A DNA stretch of 64,000 nt, taken from contig JBGAQP010000004.1 in NCBI GenBank assembly GCA_044220635.1, positions 97,379-161,378 of the forward strand, written 5' to 3'. Within the stretch, counting starts at the first letter, position 1, and each line of letters opens with the position of its first letter. Below the pieces are notes generated by a model. The model was given only the letters and a program-made list of their open reading frames with translations, made no database searches and was not told where the DNA came from. Positions 40,930 through 49,029 of the stretch are shown here, in pieces. The position numbers were made by a program, and so were the translations under genes. This stretch comes from JBGAQP01 sp044220635 (lineage in GTDB: Bacteria > Pseudomonadota > Gammaproteobacteria > Burkholderiales > Usitatibacteraceae).

Positions 40930-43173
40930 ATGAAACCCGGAAAAGCCCTCCTCCTCGTCCTCGTCGCGGCGGGCATCGCCGCGTTCTTCGCCCTCGACCT
41001 CGGGCGCTTCCTCTCGCTCGAGTACTTCAAGGGCCAGCAGGCCGCGATCGAGGGCTACTTCCGCGCCCATCCCTTCGAGGCCGCGGCGATCTACTTCGCG
41101 GTCTACGTCGCCGTGACGGGGCTGTCGCTCCCCGGGGCCGCGATCCTCACGCTCGCCGGGGGCGCGATCTTCGGGCTCCTGTGGGGAACGCTGATCATCT
41201 CCTTCGCCTCCTCGATCGGCGCCACGCTCGCCTTCCTCGCCTCGCGCTTCGTGCTGCGCGACTGGGTGCAGGCGAAGTTCGGCGACAAGTTGAAGCCCGT
41301 GAACGAGGGCGTGGCGAGGGAAGGGGCGTTCTACCTCTTCGCGCTGCGGCTGGTGCCCGCGTTCCCGTTCTTCGTCATCAACCTGGTCATGGGGCTGACT
41401 CCGATCGCCACGCGCACCTTCTACTGGGTGAGCCAGGCCGGGATGCTCGCGGGGACCATCGTCTACGTGTACGCGGGCACGCAGCTCGCGGCGATCACCT
41501 CCCTCCGGGGCATCCTCTCGCCGGGGCTCGTCTCGGCGTTCGTCCTGCTCGGGGTCTTTCCCTTCGTCGCCAAGCGCGCGCTGGAGGCGATCAAGGCCCG
41601 CAAGGTCTACGCGAAATGGCCGCGCCCGGCGAAGTTCGACCGCAACGTCGTGGTGATCGGCGCGGGCTCCGCGGGGCTGGTCAGCGCCTACATCGCCGCC
41701 GCGGTGAAGGCGAAGGTCACGCTCGTCGAGAAGCACCGCATGGGCGGCGATTGCCTCAACACCGGCTGCGTGCCCTCGAAGGCGCTCATCCGCACGGCGA
41801 AGCTGCTCTCGCACATCCGCCGCGCGAAGGACTTCGGCGTGCGCTCGGCCAGCGCGGAGTTCGACTTCGCCGAGGCGATGGAGCGCGTCCAGTCCGTGGT
41901 GAAGGCGATCGAGCCCCACGATTCCGTCGAGCGCTACACGGGGCTCGGCGTCGAGTGCCTCGCGGGCACGGCGCGCATCACGGGCCCGTGGACGGTCGAG
42001 GTCGCGCTCGGCGACGGCACGAAGCGCACGCTCGCGACGAAGTCGATCGTGATCGCCGCGGGGGCGCGGCCCTTCGTGCCGCCGATCCCGGGGCTCGCCG
42101 AGGCCCGCCCGCTCACTTCGGACAACGTCTGGAGCCTGAGGAAGCTCCCGCCGCGCCTCGTGGTGCTGGGCGGCGGCCCGATCGGCTCGGAGCTCACCCA
42201 GGCCTTCGCGCGCCTGGGGTCGAAGGTGACCCAGGTCGAGATGCTCCCGCGCATCCTCGCGCGCGAGGACCCCGAGATCTCCGCGATGGTGCAGAAGAGC
42301 TTCGAGGCCGACGGCGTCGAGGTGCTCGTCGGGCACAAGGCGAAGCGGGTCGAGACCTCGGGCGGCGAGAAGGTCCTCGTCGTGGAGCACGCGGGAAGCG
42401 AAAGGCCCATCGCCTTCGACGAGATCCTCGTCGCGGTGGGGCGGGTCGCGAACACCGAGGGCTACGGGCTCGAGGAGCTCGGCATCCCCGTCACGAAGTC
42501 GCGCACGGTGGAAGTGAACGAGTTCCTCGAGACGGCGTACCCGAACATTCTCGCCTGCGGCGACGTCGCCGGCCCCTACCAGTTCACGCACACCGCCGCG
42601 CACATGGCGTGGTACGCCTCGGTGAACGCGCTCTTCGGGCGCTTCCGGCGCTTCAAGGTGGACTACTCCGTGATCCCCTGGGCGACCTTCACCGAGCCCG
42701 AGGTGGCGCGCGTGGGGCTGAACGAGCAGGAAGCGAAGGAGAAGGGCGTCGCCTGCGTGGTCACCACCTACGGCATCGACGACCTCGACCGGGCGATCGC
42801 CGACGGCGAGGCGCACGGGCTCGTGAAGGTGCTCACGAAGCCCGGGACCGACACGATCCTGGGCGTGACCATCGCCGGGGAGCACGCGGGCGACCTCATC
42901 GCGGAGTACGTCGCCGCGATGCGCCACGGGATCGGACTGAACAGGGTCCTCGGGACCATCCACATCTACCCGACGCTCGCCGAGGCCAACAAGTACGCCG
43001 CGGGCGCGTGGAAGCGCTCCACCGTGACGCACGGGCAGATGGACTTCCTCGCGGCCTTCCACGACTGGGCGCGCGGCGCCGCGGGCCTCGCGGGCGTGAT
43101 CGGCAAGGTGTCGGCGCTCCTCGGCGACAAGCGCGCCTACCACCAGAGCGCCGCCGGGCACGGCGATGATTGA
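40930..43173 (+). CDS. Fusion: VTT/TVP38 membrane domain + dihydrolipoamide-dehydrogenase-like flavoprotein
   Basis: 747 residues. The first 215 residues form a TVP38/TMEM64 (DedA-like, VTT) membrane domain: GLSLPGAAILTLAGGAIFGL near 60 and FYLFALRLVPAFPFFVINLV near 137. After a basic linker comes a class I pyridine-nucleotide disulfide oxidoreductase: FAD fold NVVVIGAGSAGLVSAYIA, redox pair CLNTGCVPSK (C276, C281), NAD fold LVVLGGGPIGSELTQAFARL, and a dimerisation domain. A C-terminal HIYPTLAEANKYAAGAW resembles the family His-Glu region with Tyr in place of the second His. A membrane-tethered mercuric-reductase-like enzyme in an ArsS operon suggests arsenic or thiol chemistry at the inner membrane; unproven. 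Confidence 0.88.
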   Translation: MKPGKALLLVLVAAGIAAFFALDLGRFLSLEYFKGQQAAIEGYFRAHPFEAAAIYFAVYVAVTGLSLPGAAILTLAGGAIFGLLWGTLIISFASSIGATLAFLASRFVLRDWVQAKFGDKLKPVNEGVAREGAFYLFALRLVPAFPFFVINLVMGLTPIATRTFYWVSQAGMLAGTIVYVYAGTQLAAITSLRGILSPGLVSAFVLLGVFPFVAKRALEAIKARKVYAKWPRPAKFDRNVVVIGAGSAGLVSAYIAAAVKAKVTLVEKHRMGGDCLNTGCVPSKALIRTAKLLSHIRRAKDFGVRSASAEFDFAEAMERVQSVVKAIEPHDSVERYTGLGVECLAGTARITGPWTVEVALGDGTKRTLATKSIVIAAGARPFVPPIPGLAEARPLTSDNVWSLRKLPPRLVVLGGGPIGSELTQAFARLGSKVTQVEMLPRILAREDPEISAMVQKSFEADGVEVLVGHKAKRVETSGGEKVLVVEHAGSERPIAFDEILVAVGRVANTEGYGLEELGIPVTKSRTVEVNEFLETAYPNILACGDVAGPYQFTHTAAHMAWYASVNALFGRFRRFKVDYSVIPWATFTEPEVARVGLNEQEAKEKGVACVVTTYGIDDLDRAIADGEAHGLVKVLTKPGTDTILGVTIAGEHAGDLIAEYVAAMRHGIGLNRVLGTIHIYPTLAEANKYAAGAWKRSTVTHGQMDFLAAFHDWARGAAGLAGVIGKVSALLGDKRAYHQSAAGHGDD

Positions 43174-43182
43174 GCCCGCGCG

Positions 43183-43857
43183 ATGATCTCGATCGTCATC
43201 CCGGTCCTCGACGAGGAGCGGGCGCTCGCGGCCACGCTCGATGCGGCGCTCGCCCAGCCGCGGATCGCGCAGGTCCTGGTCGTCGACGGCGGCAGCCGCG
43301 ACGCGACGGTCGCGATCGCGAGCGCACGCCGCGGCACGCGGGTGCTCCGGGCGCCGTGCGGCCGCGCCGCCCAGATGAACGCCGGAGCCCGCGAGGCTCT
43401 TGGCGACTGGATCCTGTTCCTGCACGCGGACACGATCCTGCCGCCCGGGGCGACCGCGCTCATCGCCGCGCTGGGCCGCGAGGCGCAGGCCGGGTGCTTC
43501 CGCCAGGCTTTCGACGCCGGCGGCCCGATGCTCGCCGCGATCTCCTGGCTGCACAACGCGCGCTGCCGGCGCACGCGCATCATGTACGGGGACCAGGCGA
43601 TGTTCGTGCGCCGCGAGGCGTTCCTCGCCGCCGGGGGATTCCCCGAGGTGCGCGAGCTCGAGGACGTGCTGCTGTCGGAGCGCCTCCGGAAGATCGCGCC
43701 GCCGGTGCTGCTCGAAGCGACAGTCGTCACCTCCGCGCGCCGGTTCCTCGCGCACGGCGTCCTCGCGAGCTTCCTGCGCGTCCTCGCCATCCTCGTGCAG
43801 CACGAGCTCGGGTTGCGCACGGCCCTCGGCCGGCGCTTCTTCGAGCCCGTGCGCTGA
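43183..43857 (+). CDS. Arsenosugar-associated glycosyltransferase, TIGR04283 type (first copy)
   Basis: 224 residues. GT-A fold family 2: MISIVIPVLDEERALAATLD, the DGGSRDAT motif, GRAAQMNAGAREALGDWILF, LHADTILPPGA (DxD-type metal site), GDQAMFVRREAFLAAGGFPE and ELEDVLLSERLR. This pattern is the TIGR04283 family, named for its co-occurrence with ArsS. It starts 9 bp after the fusion oxidoreductase and is followed 15 bp later by the DUF547 gene. Donor and acceptor unknown. Confidence 0.9.
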   Translation: MISIVIPVLDEERALAATLDAALAQPRIAQVLVVDGGSRDATVAIASARRGTRVLRAPCGRAAQMNAGAREALGDWILFLHADTILPPGATALIAALGREAQAGCFRQAFDAGGPMLAAISWLHNARCRRTRIMYGDQAMFVRREAFLAAGGFPEVRELEDVLLSERLRKIAPPVLLEATVVTSARRFLAHGVLASFLRVLAILVQHELGLRTALGRRFFEPVR

Positions 43858-43872
43858 CCCCACGGAGATCCC

Positions 43873-44703
43873 ATGCAAATGCTGCGCACGCTGCTCGCCG
43901 CCGCCGCGCTCCTCGTTCCCGCCGGGGCGCTCGCCTACTTCGACCACTCCCACAAGGCCTGGGACGCGCTGGTGAAGAAGCACGTGGTCCTCGTCGACGG
44001 CGGCAAGGCCTCGAAGGTGCGTTACGCGCAGTTCGCGAAGGACCGCGCCGCGCTCCAGGCCTACCTCGCCGAGCTCTCCGCCGTGGGCGAGGCCGAGTTC
44101 AACGCCTGGGGCAAGCCCAACCGCATGGCCTTCCTCATCAACGCCTACAACGCCTTCACCGTCGAGCTGATCCTCACGAAGTACCCGGACCTCAGGTCGA
44201 TCCGCGACCTCGGCAACATCGTCTTCAACAGCCCGTGGAAGAAGAAGTTCTTCACCCTCCTCGGGCGCGAGTCGTACCTCGACCGGATCGAGCACGAGAT
44301 GCTCAGGAAACCCGGCGCCTACGACGAGCCGCGCGTGCACTATGCGGTGAACTGCGCCTCGATCGGCTGCCCGATGCTGCGCGAGGAGGCCTACGTGCCG
44401 GGGCGCCTCGAGGCCCAGCTCGAGGAGCAGGCGCGGCGCTTCCTCTCGGACCGCAGCCGCAACCGCTTCAATCCCGCGACGGGCCGGCTCGAGGTCTCCG
44501 AGATCTTCAACTGGTTCAAGGAGGACTGGACGAGCGGCTACCGGGGGATCGGATCCGCGGGCCCGATCACCTCGCGCGAGCAGTACTTCGGCCGCTACGC
44601 CGATCTCCTCGCCGATCGCCCCGAGCACCGCAAGCTCGTCTCCGAGGGCCGCGCGGGCATCGAGCACCTCGACTACGACTGGTCGCTCAACGACGCGCGC
44701 TGA
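43873..44703 (+). CDS. DUF547 periplasmic protein
   Basis: 276 residues with a signal peptide (MLRTLLAAAALLVPAGALA). DUF547 features: NRMAFLINAYNAFTVELIL near 93, RVHYAVNCASIGCPMLREEA near 155 with its paired cysteines, and VSEIFNWFKEDW near 217. The fold is related to transglutaminase/papain-like proteins, but no function is established. DUF547 genes recur beside the ArsS-associated glycosyltransferases. Confidence 0.88.
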   Translation: MQMLRTLLAAAALLVPAGALAYFDHSHKAWDALVKKHVVLVDGGKASKVRYAQFAKDRAALQAYLAELSAVGEAEFNAWGKPNRMAFLINAYNAFTVELILTKYPDLRSIRDLGNIVFNSPWKKKFFTLLGRESYLDRIEHEMLRKPGAYDEPRVHYAVNCASIGCPMLREEAYVPGRLEAQLEEQARRFLSDRSRNRFNPATGRLEVSEIFNWFKEDWTSGYRGIGSAGPITSREQYFGRYADLLADRPEHRKLVSEGRAGIEHLDYDWSLNDAR

Positions 44704-44740
44704 GCGGCCGGCCCGGGACCGGGCGGGCTAGAATCGCCCC

Positions 44741-45439
44741 ATGGCCCCGTCGCTTTCCATCGTCGTTCCCGCGCTCGACGAAGCCCCGATCATCGCCGCC
44801 GCGCTCGAGCGGTTACAGCCGATTCGCTCGAAGGGCGTGGAGCTGATCGTCGCCGACGGCGGCAGCGGGGACGCGACCGCGGAGCTCGCCCGCCCCCTCG
44901 CCGACCGCGTGCTCGTCGCGAGCCGCGGGCGCGCTTCCCAGATGAACGCGGGCGCGCGCCTCGCGCGCGGCGAGGTCCTGCTGTTCCTGCACGCCGACAC
45001 GACGCTTCCGCCCGGCGGCGCCGAGGCCGCGCTCGAGGGTCTCGAGGCGCTCGGCCGGGCCTGGGGGCGATTCGACGTGACCATCGCGGGGAACGATCCT
45101 CTCCTCGCCGTGGTCGCATTCTTCATGAACCTGCGCTCGCGCCTCACGGGCATCGCCACCGGCGACCAGGCGATCTTCGTCCGGCGCGAGGCCTTCGAGC
45201 GCGCCGGGGGCTATCCCGAAATCCCGCTCATGGAGGACCTCGCGCTCGCCAAGGCCCTCAAGCGCATCTCGCGGCCGCTGTGCCTGCGCGAGCGCGTCCT
45301 CACCTCCGGAAGGCGCTGGGAGAAGCGCGGCACGCTCGCCACCGTGTGGCTGATGTGGCGGCTGCGGCTCGCCTACTTCCTCGGCGCCGATCCCCGGCGC
45401 CTCGCCCGGCGTTATGACGGCGAACGCACGGCGCCCTGA
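44741..45439 (+). CDS. Arsenosugar-associated glycosyltransferase, TIGR04283 type (second copy)
   Basis: 232 residues. Same family as the gene at 43183: LSIVVPALDEAPIIAAALER, ADGGSGDATAELARPLADRV, GRASQMNAGARLARGEVLLF, LHADTTLPPG, GDQAIFVRREAFERAGGYPE, PLMEDLALAKALKR. The two copies are clearly diverged, so they may add different sugars or act at different steps. A C-terminal hydrophobic segment (TVWLMWRLRLAYFLG) suggests membrane association. It overlaps the next gene by 26 bp. Confidence 0.9.
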   Translation: MAPSLSIVVPALDEAPIIAAALERLQPIRSKGVELIVADGGSGDATAELARPLADRVLVASRGRASQMNAGARLARGEVLLFLHADTTLPPGGAEAALEGLEALGRAWGRFDVTIAGNDPLLAVVAFFMNLRSRLTGIATGDQAIFVRREAFERAGGYPEIPLMEDLALAKALKRISRPLCLRERVLTSGRRWEKRGTLATVWLMWRLRLAYFLGADPRRLARRYDGERTAP

Positions 45440-46061
45440 GCCCGCCCGCATCGCGGTCTTCGCGAAGGCGCCCGTGGTGGGGGAGGTGAAGACGCGCCTC
45501 GTGCCGCTGCTCGGGGCCGAGGGCGCGGCGGCGCTGCACGCCGGCCTCGTGCGCCACGCCATCGCCACCGCGATCGCCGCCGGCGCGGGCGAAGTCGAGC
45601 TCTGGTGCGCGCCCACCGAGGAGCACCCGTTCTTCGCCGACTGCGCGCGCGAATCCGGCGTGCGCCTGCGCCGCCAGGAAGGCGCGGACCTGGGCGCGCG
45701 CATGCGCCACGCCTTCGAGGCCTCGCTCGCCGCGGGCCGCGCGCTCGTCGTGGTCGGCGCGGATTGCCCCTCGCTCGGCGCGGCGGACCTGCGCGAGGCG
45801 GTGGCCGCGCTCGCAACCCACGACGTCGTCGTCTCGCCTGCGGAGGACGGCGGCTACGTTCTGCTCGGCCTCGCGCGCGCGGTGCCGGCGCTCTTCGCGG
45901 GCATCGACTGGGGCACGGCCTCGGTGATGGGCCGCACGCGCGCGCTGCTCGCCGCATCGGGCCTCGCCTGGAAGGAGCTCGCCACGCGCTGGGACGTGGA
46001 CCGCCCCGAGGACTACGCCCGGCTCGTCCGCGAAGGCCTCGTCGAGGAGGTGATGTCGTGA
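45414..46061 (+). CDS. Arsenosugar-associated glycosyltransferase-like protein, TIGR04282 type (DUF2064)
   Basis: 215 residues. RIAVFAKAPVVGEVKTRLVP near the N-terminus, DLGARMRHAFEASLAAG, VVVGADCPSLGAADL and VVSPAEDGGYVLLGL are hallmarks of the DUF2064/TIGR04282 family, a nucleotidyltransferase-like GT-A fold. It overlaps both the preceding glycosyltransferase and the following DUF3047 gene (GTGA), so translation is coupled along this part of the operon. Confidence 0.9.
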   Translation: MTANARRPEPARIAVFAKAPVVGEVKTRLVPLLGAEGAAALHAGLVRHAIATAIAAGAGEVELWCAPTEEHPFFADCARESGVRLRRQEGADLGARMRHAFEASLAAGRALVVVGADCPSLGAADLREAVAALATHDVVVSPAEDGGYVLLGLARAVPALFAGIDWGTASVMGRTRALLAASGLAWKELATRWDVDRPEDYARLVREGLVEEVMS

Positions 46062-46789
46062 GCGCCGCGCGCCTCGCGCTCGCGGCGCTCGGCGCGGCCG
46101 GCCTCGCCTGGGCCGCGGCGAGCACGCAACCGTCGGCGTTCTCCGCCGTCGCTCCGGGCGAGGCGCTGCCGCCGGGCTGGAAGCACCTCACCGTGCCCCC
46201 GCACAAGGCCAACACCGTGCGGCTCGTCGCCACCCCCGGCGCGACCGTCCTCGAATCGCGCGCGCGAGCCGCGGCGGGCACCGCGGGATTCGCGCTCGAG
46301 GCGGATCCCGCGAGGACCCCGGTCCTCGCCTGGAAGTGGAAGGTGGACCGCGTGATCTCGGCCGCGGACCTGCGCACGAAGAAGGGCGACGACTTCGCCG
46401 CCCGCGTCTACGCGACGTTCGACGTGCCGGCCGAAGGCCTCGGTCTCGCCACCCGCGCGAAGATCCGCCTCGCGAGGATCCTCCACGGCGTGCAGATCCC
46501 GACGGCGGCGCTGTGTTACGTGTGGGACAACCGCCACCCGGAGGGCACGATCGCGCCCAGTGCGTACACGGAGCGCGTGCGCGTGGTGGTCGCGAGGAGC
46601 GGCGGCGCGAGCGTGGGCGAATGGGTGGCGGAGTCCCGCGACCTGGAGGCGGATTTCCGTGCGGCCTTCCCCGAATGGAGGGGGCCGGTGCCGCGCCTCA
46701 CCGGCATCGCCGCGGGCAACGACACGGACCAGACGGGCGAGACGGCGACCGCGTGGTTCGGCGACTTCCGCCTGGAAGCGAGGCGATGA
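46058..46789 (+). CDS. DUF3047 exported protein
   Basis: 243 residues from GTG 46058, overlapping the previous stop by four bases. Signal peptide region ARLALAALGAAGLAWAAAS. DUF3047 features: LAWKWKVDRVISAADLRTKK near 90, DDFAARVYATFDV near 112, TAALCYVWDNRHPEGTI near 150, and GNDTDQTGETATAWFGDFRL at the end. The family is a periplasmic beta-sandwich of unknown function. It overlaps the next gene as ATGA. Confidence 0.85.
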   Translation: MSAARLALAALGAAGLAWAAASTQPSAFSAVAPGEALPPGWKHLTVPPHKANTVRLVATPGATVLESRARAAAGTAGFALEADPARTPVLAWKWKVDRVISAADLRTKKGDDFAARVYATFDVPAEGLGLATRAKIRLARILHGVQIPTAALCYVWDNRHPEGTIAPSAYTERVRVVVARSGGASVGEWVAESRDLEADFRAAFPEWRGPVPRLTGIAAGNDTDQTGETATAWFGDFRLEARR

Positions 46790-47931
46790 AGCGGCTCGTG
46801 CTCCTGGGCGGCGGCCACGCCCACGTGCAGGTGCTCAAGGAGCTCGGCGAGCGGCCCGACGAGGCCCTGAGCGTTTCCCTCGTCACCCCGCGGCCCGTCC
46901 AGTTCTATTCCGGGATGATCCCGGGCGTGATCGCGGGCCACTACACGCTCGACCAGTGCTCGATCGACCTCGTGGCCCTCGCGGGGCGCGCGCACGCCGC
47001 CTTCCTCGAGACGCGCGCCGTGCTCGTGAACCCGGACATGCGCGAGGTGATCCTCGCCGACAGCAGCGTGGTCGGCTACGACGTCCTGTCGATCGACGTG
47101 GGCTCGCAGCCGGTCGTCGGCAGCGCGCGCGGCGTCGGCCGGCATGCGATCGTCCTGCGCCCCCTCGAGGACCTGGTCGCGAAATGGGAGAAGGTGCTCG
47201 CGGCGGCGCGCGAGGGCGCGGTCGGCTCGGTCACGGTCGTGGGTGCCGGGGCCGGGGGCGTGGAGATCGCCTTCGCGATCGACTGGCGCCTGAGAAGCGA
47301 GCTCGGCGACGGCGCACCCCATGTGCGCGTCATCACGGACACGCCCGTGCCGATGCCCGACTATCCGGCGAGCACGCGCACGCGTCTGCGGCATCTCGCG
47401 ATCGGCCGCGGCATCGGCCTGCACACCGGCGTCGCGGTGGCCGAGGTCGGCGCCGGGTTCGTGCGCCTCGCGAGCGGCCTGGAGTTCGCCTCCGACGCCA
47501 CCTTCTGGGCGACGGGCGCCGGGGCCCCGGATTGGCTGGGCGACTCGGGACTGCGCACCGACGCGCGCGGCTTCCTCGCGGTGGACGACACGATGCAGTC
47601 CGTCTCCCATCCCGGCGTCTTCGGCGCGGGCGACTGCGCGACGAACGAGCGCCGCCCGCGGGCCAAGGCGGGCGTGTTCGCGGTCCGCGCGGGCCCGGCG
47701 CTCGCGGCCAACCTGCGCGCGGCGCTCGCGGGCGGGCCGCTCGCCGCCCACGTGACGAGCCCGCGCTTCCTGGCGCTGCTTTCCGCGGGCGGGCGCTACG
47801 CCGTGGGCTCGTGGGGGCCCTTCTCGTTCGAAGGGGGCTGGGCCTGGCGCTGGAAGGACCGCATCGACCGCGGGTTCGTCGCCCGCTACGCGCCGCCCGC
47901 GCCGGCGCCGGGAGGGGGCGTGGCGCGGTGA
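46786..47931 (+). CDS. FAD-dependent pyridine-nucleotide-disulfide oxidoreductase family protein
   Basis: 381 residues. The N-terminus RLVLLGGGHAHVQVLKELGE is that of the flavoprotein domain also found fused to selenophosphate synthase (SelD) and in NDH-2-like enzymes. A second dinucleotide fold is VTVVGAGAGGVEIAFAIDWR near 144, and the FAD-end motif is HPGVFGAGDCAT near 275. No redox cysteine pair is seen. Overlaps at both ends (ATGA, GTGA). It may be a quinone- or thiol-linked reductase serving the operon. Confidence 0.85.
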   Translation: MKRLVLLGGGHAHVQVLKELGERPDEALSVSLVTPRPVQFYSGMIPGVIAGHYTLDQCSIDLVALAGRAHAAFLETRAVLVNPDMREVILADSSVVGYDVLSIDVGSQPVVGSARGVGRHAIVLRPLEDLVAKWEKVLAAAREGAVGSVTVVGAGAGGVEIAFAIDWRLRSELGDGAPHVRVITDTPVPMPDYPASTRTRLRHLAIGRGIGLHTGVAVAEVGAGFVRLASGLEFASDATFWATGAGAPDWLGDSGLRTDARGFLAVDDTMQSVSHPGVFGAGDCATNERRPRAKAGVFAVRAGPALAANLRAALAGGPLAAHVTSPRFLALLSAGGRYAVGSWGPFSFEGGWAWRWKDRIDRGFVARYAPPAPAPGGGVAR

Positions 47932-49022
47932 GGCGCAGGAGCGCGCGCCGGGCCGCGCTCGCGATCGCGGCGATGGCGTTCGCGGCGGACACCGCCGCGC
48001 AGACGCTGGGCGACGTGCTCGAAGGCGGCGGCATCCAGCTCTTCGTCGAGAACGACAAGTTCGCGCTCTTCGGGCGCACGGACCAGTGGTACACGAACGG
48101 CATCCGCGCCGTGGTGCTGCCGCGCAACCAGGACCAGGCGCTCCTCGACGTGGCGCGGCGCAACGTCCCGGGCCTTTTCTCCGAGGACCAGTCGCTGCGC
48201 CTGGGCTTCGCCTTCGGGCAGGACATCTACACGCCCAAGGACATCGGCAACCCCGATCCCCAGCCCTGGGACCGGCCCTGGGCGGGTTGGCTCTACGCGG
48301 GCCTCATCGCGCAGGTGAACGACGCGTTCCAGAGCCGCACGCTCGAGCTCGATGTGGGCGCGGTCGGCCCCGCCTCGCAGGCGAGCCCGGTGCAGGTCTG
48401 GTGGCACCGGGTGATCGGCGCCGACGAGCCCAGGGGCTGGGCGCACCAGATCGGCAACGAGCCCGGCTTCGTCCTCTCCTACCGGCACCAGCTGCGCTAC
48501 CAGCTGCGCTGCGACGCGGTCGATCTCCTGCCGTCGCTGGGCGCGGCGCTCGGCAACGTCTTCACGACCGCCTCGCTGGGCGCCACACTTCGCGTGGGGG
48601 CCAACATGACCGGCTTCGGCGACGACCGCACGGGCCACACGATGCTCGGCTCGCGCCGCGCGCCCTCGCGCCTCGAGACGCTCGGCGGGACGCTCCCGGA
48701 GTGCCCGCAGCGCGCGCGCGAGAAGTGGGAGTGGTACCTCTTCGCCCGCGCGGAGGCGAGGCTGGTGGCCTGGAACATCACGCTCGACGGCAACACCTTC
48801 CGCGAGAGCGCGAGCGTGGACCGGCGCTGGCTCGTGGGCGAGGTCTCCGTGGGGTTCTCGGTCCGGTTCCTCGAGCGCTACCGCTTCACCTTCTCGCACA
48901 ACCGTCGCACCCACGAGTTCGACGCGGTCGACGAGCGGACCGACCGCAGCAAGCCGCGCTTCGGCTCCCTGGTGCTTTCCTGCGAGTACCGCGACTCCCC
49001 TGCGGAGTGCCTCTTCCTGTAG
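47928..49022 (+). CDS. LpxR-family outer-membrane lipid A deacylase
   Basis: 364 residues from GTG 47928 (GTGA overlap). Signal peptide (RRAALAIAAMAFAADTAAQ) then the LpxR/DUF2219 pattern: QLFVENDKFALFGRTDQWYT near 36, containing the Asn-Asp metal/active-site pair and the YTNGIR motif, RPWAGWLYAGL near 120, and ARLVAWNITLDGNTFRES toward the end. LpxR removes the 3'-acyloxyacyl chain of lipid A in the outer membrane. Last gene of the ArsS operon, 7 bp from the stop of the convergent CorC gene. Confidence 0.86.
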   Translation: MRRRSARRAALAIAAMAFAADTAAQTLGDVLEGGGIQLFVENDKFALFGRTDQWYTNGIRAVVLPRNQDQALLDVARRNVPGLFSEDQSLRLGFAFGQDIYTPKDIGNPDPQPWDRPWAGWLYAGLIAQVNDAFQSRTLELDVGAVGPASQASPVQVWWHRVIGADEPRGWAHQIGNEPGFVLSYRHQLRYQLRCDAVDLLPSLGAALGNVFTTASLGATLRVGANMTGFGDDRTGHTMLGSRRAPSRLETLGGTLPECPQRAREKWEWYLFARAEARLVAWNITLDGNTFRESASVDRRWLVGEVSVGFSVRFLERYRFTFSHNRRTHEFDAVDERTDRSKPRFGSLVLSCEYRDSPAECLFL

Positions 49023-49029
49023 CGGCGGC

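Noticed and set aside
40795..44667. A 1290-codon open frame on the minus strand across the ArsS operon
   Set aside because: It is antisense to several strongly supported genes, is almost entirely Arg/Glu/Asp/Gly/Ala/Leu/Val, and has no recognisable motif; such frames arise from very high third-position GC.
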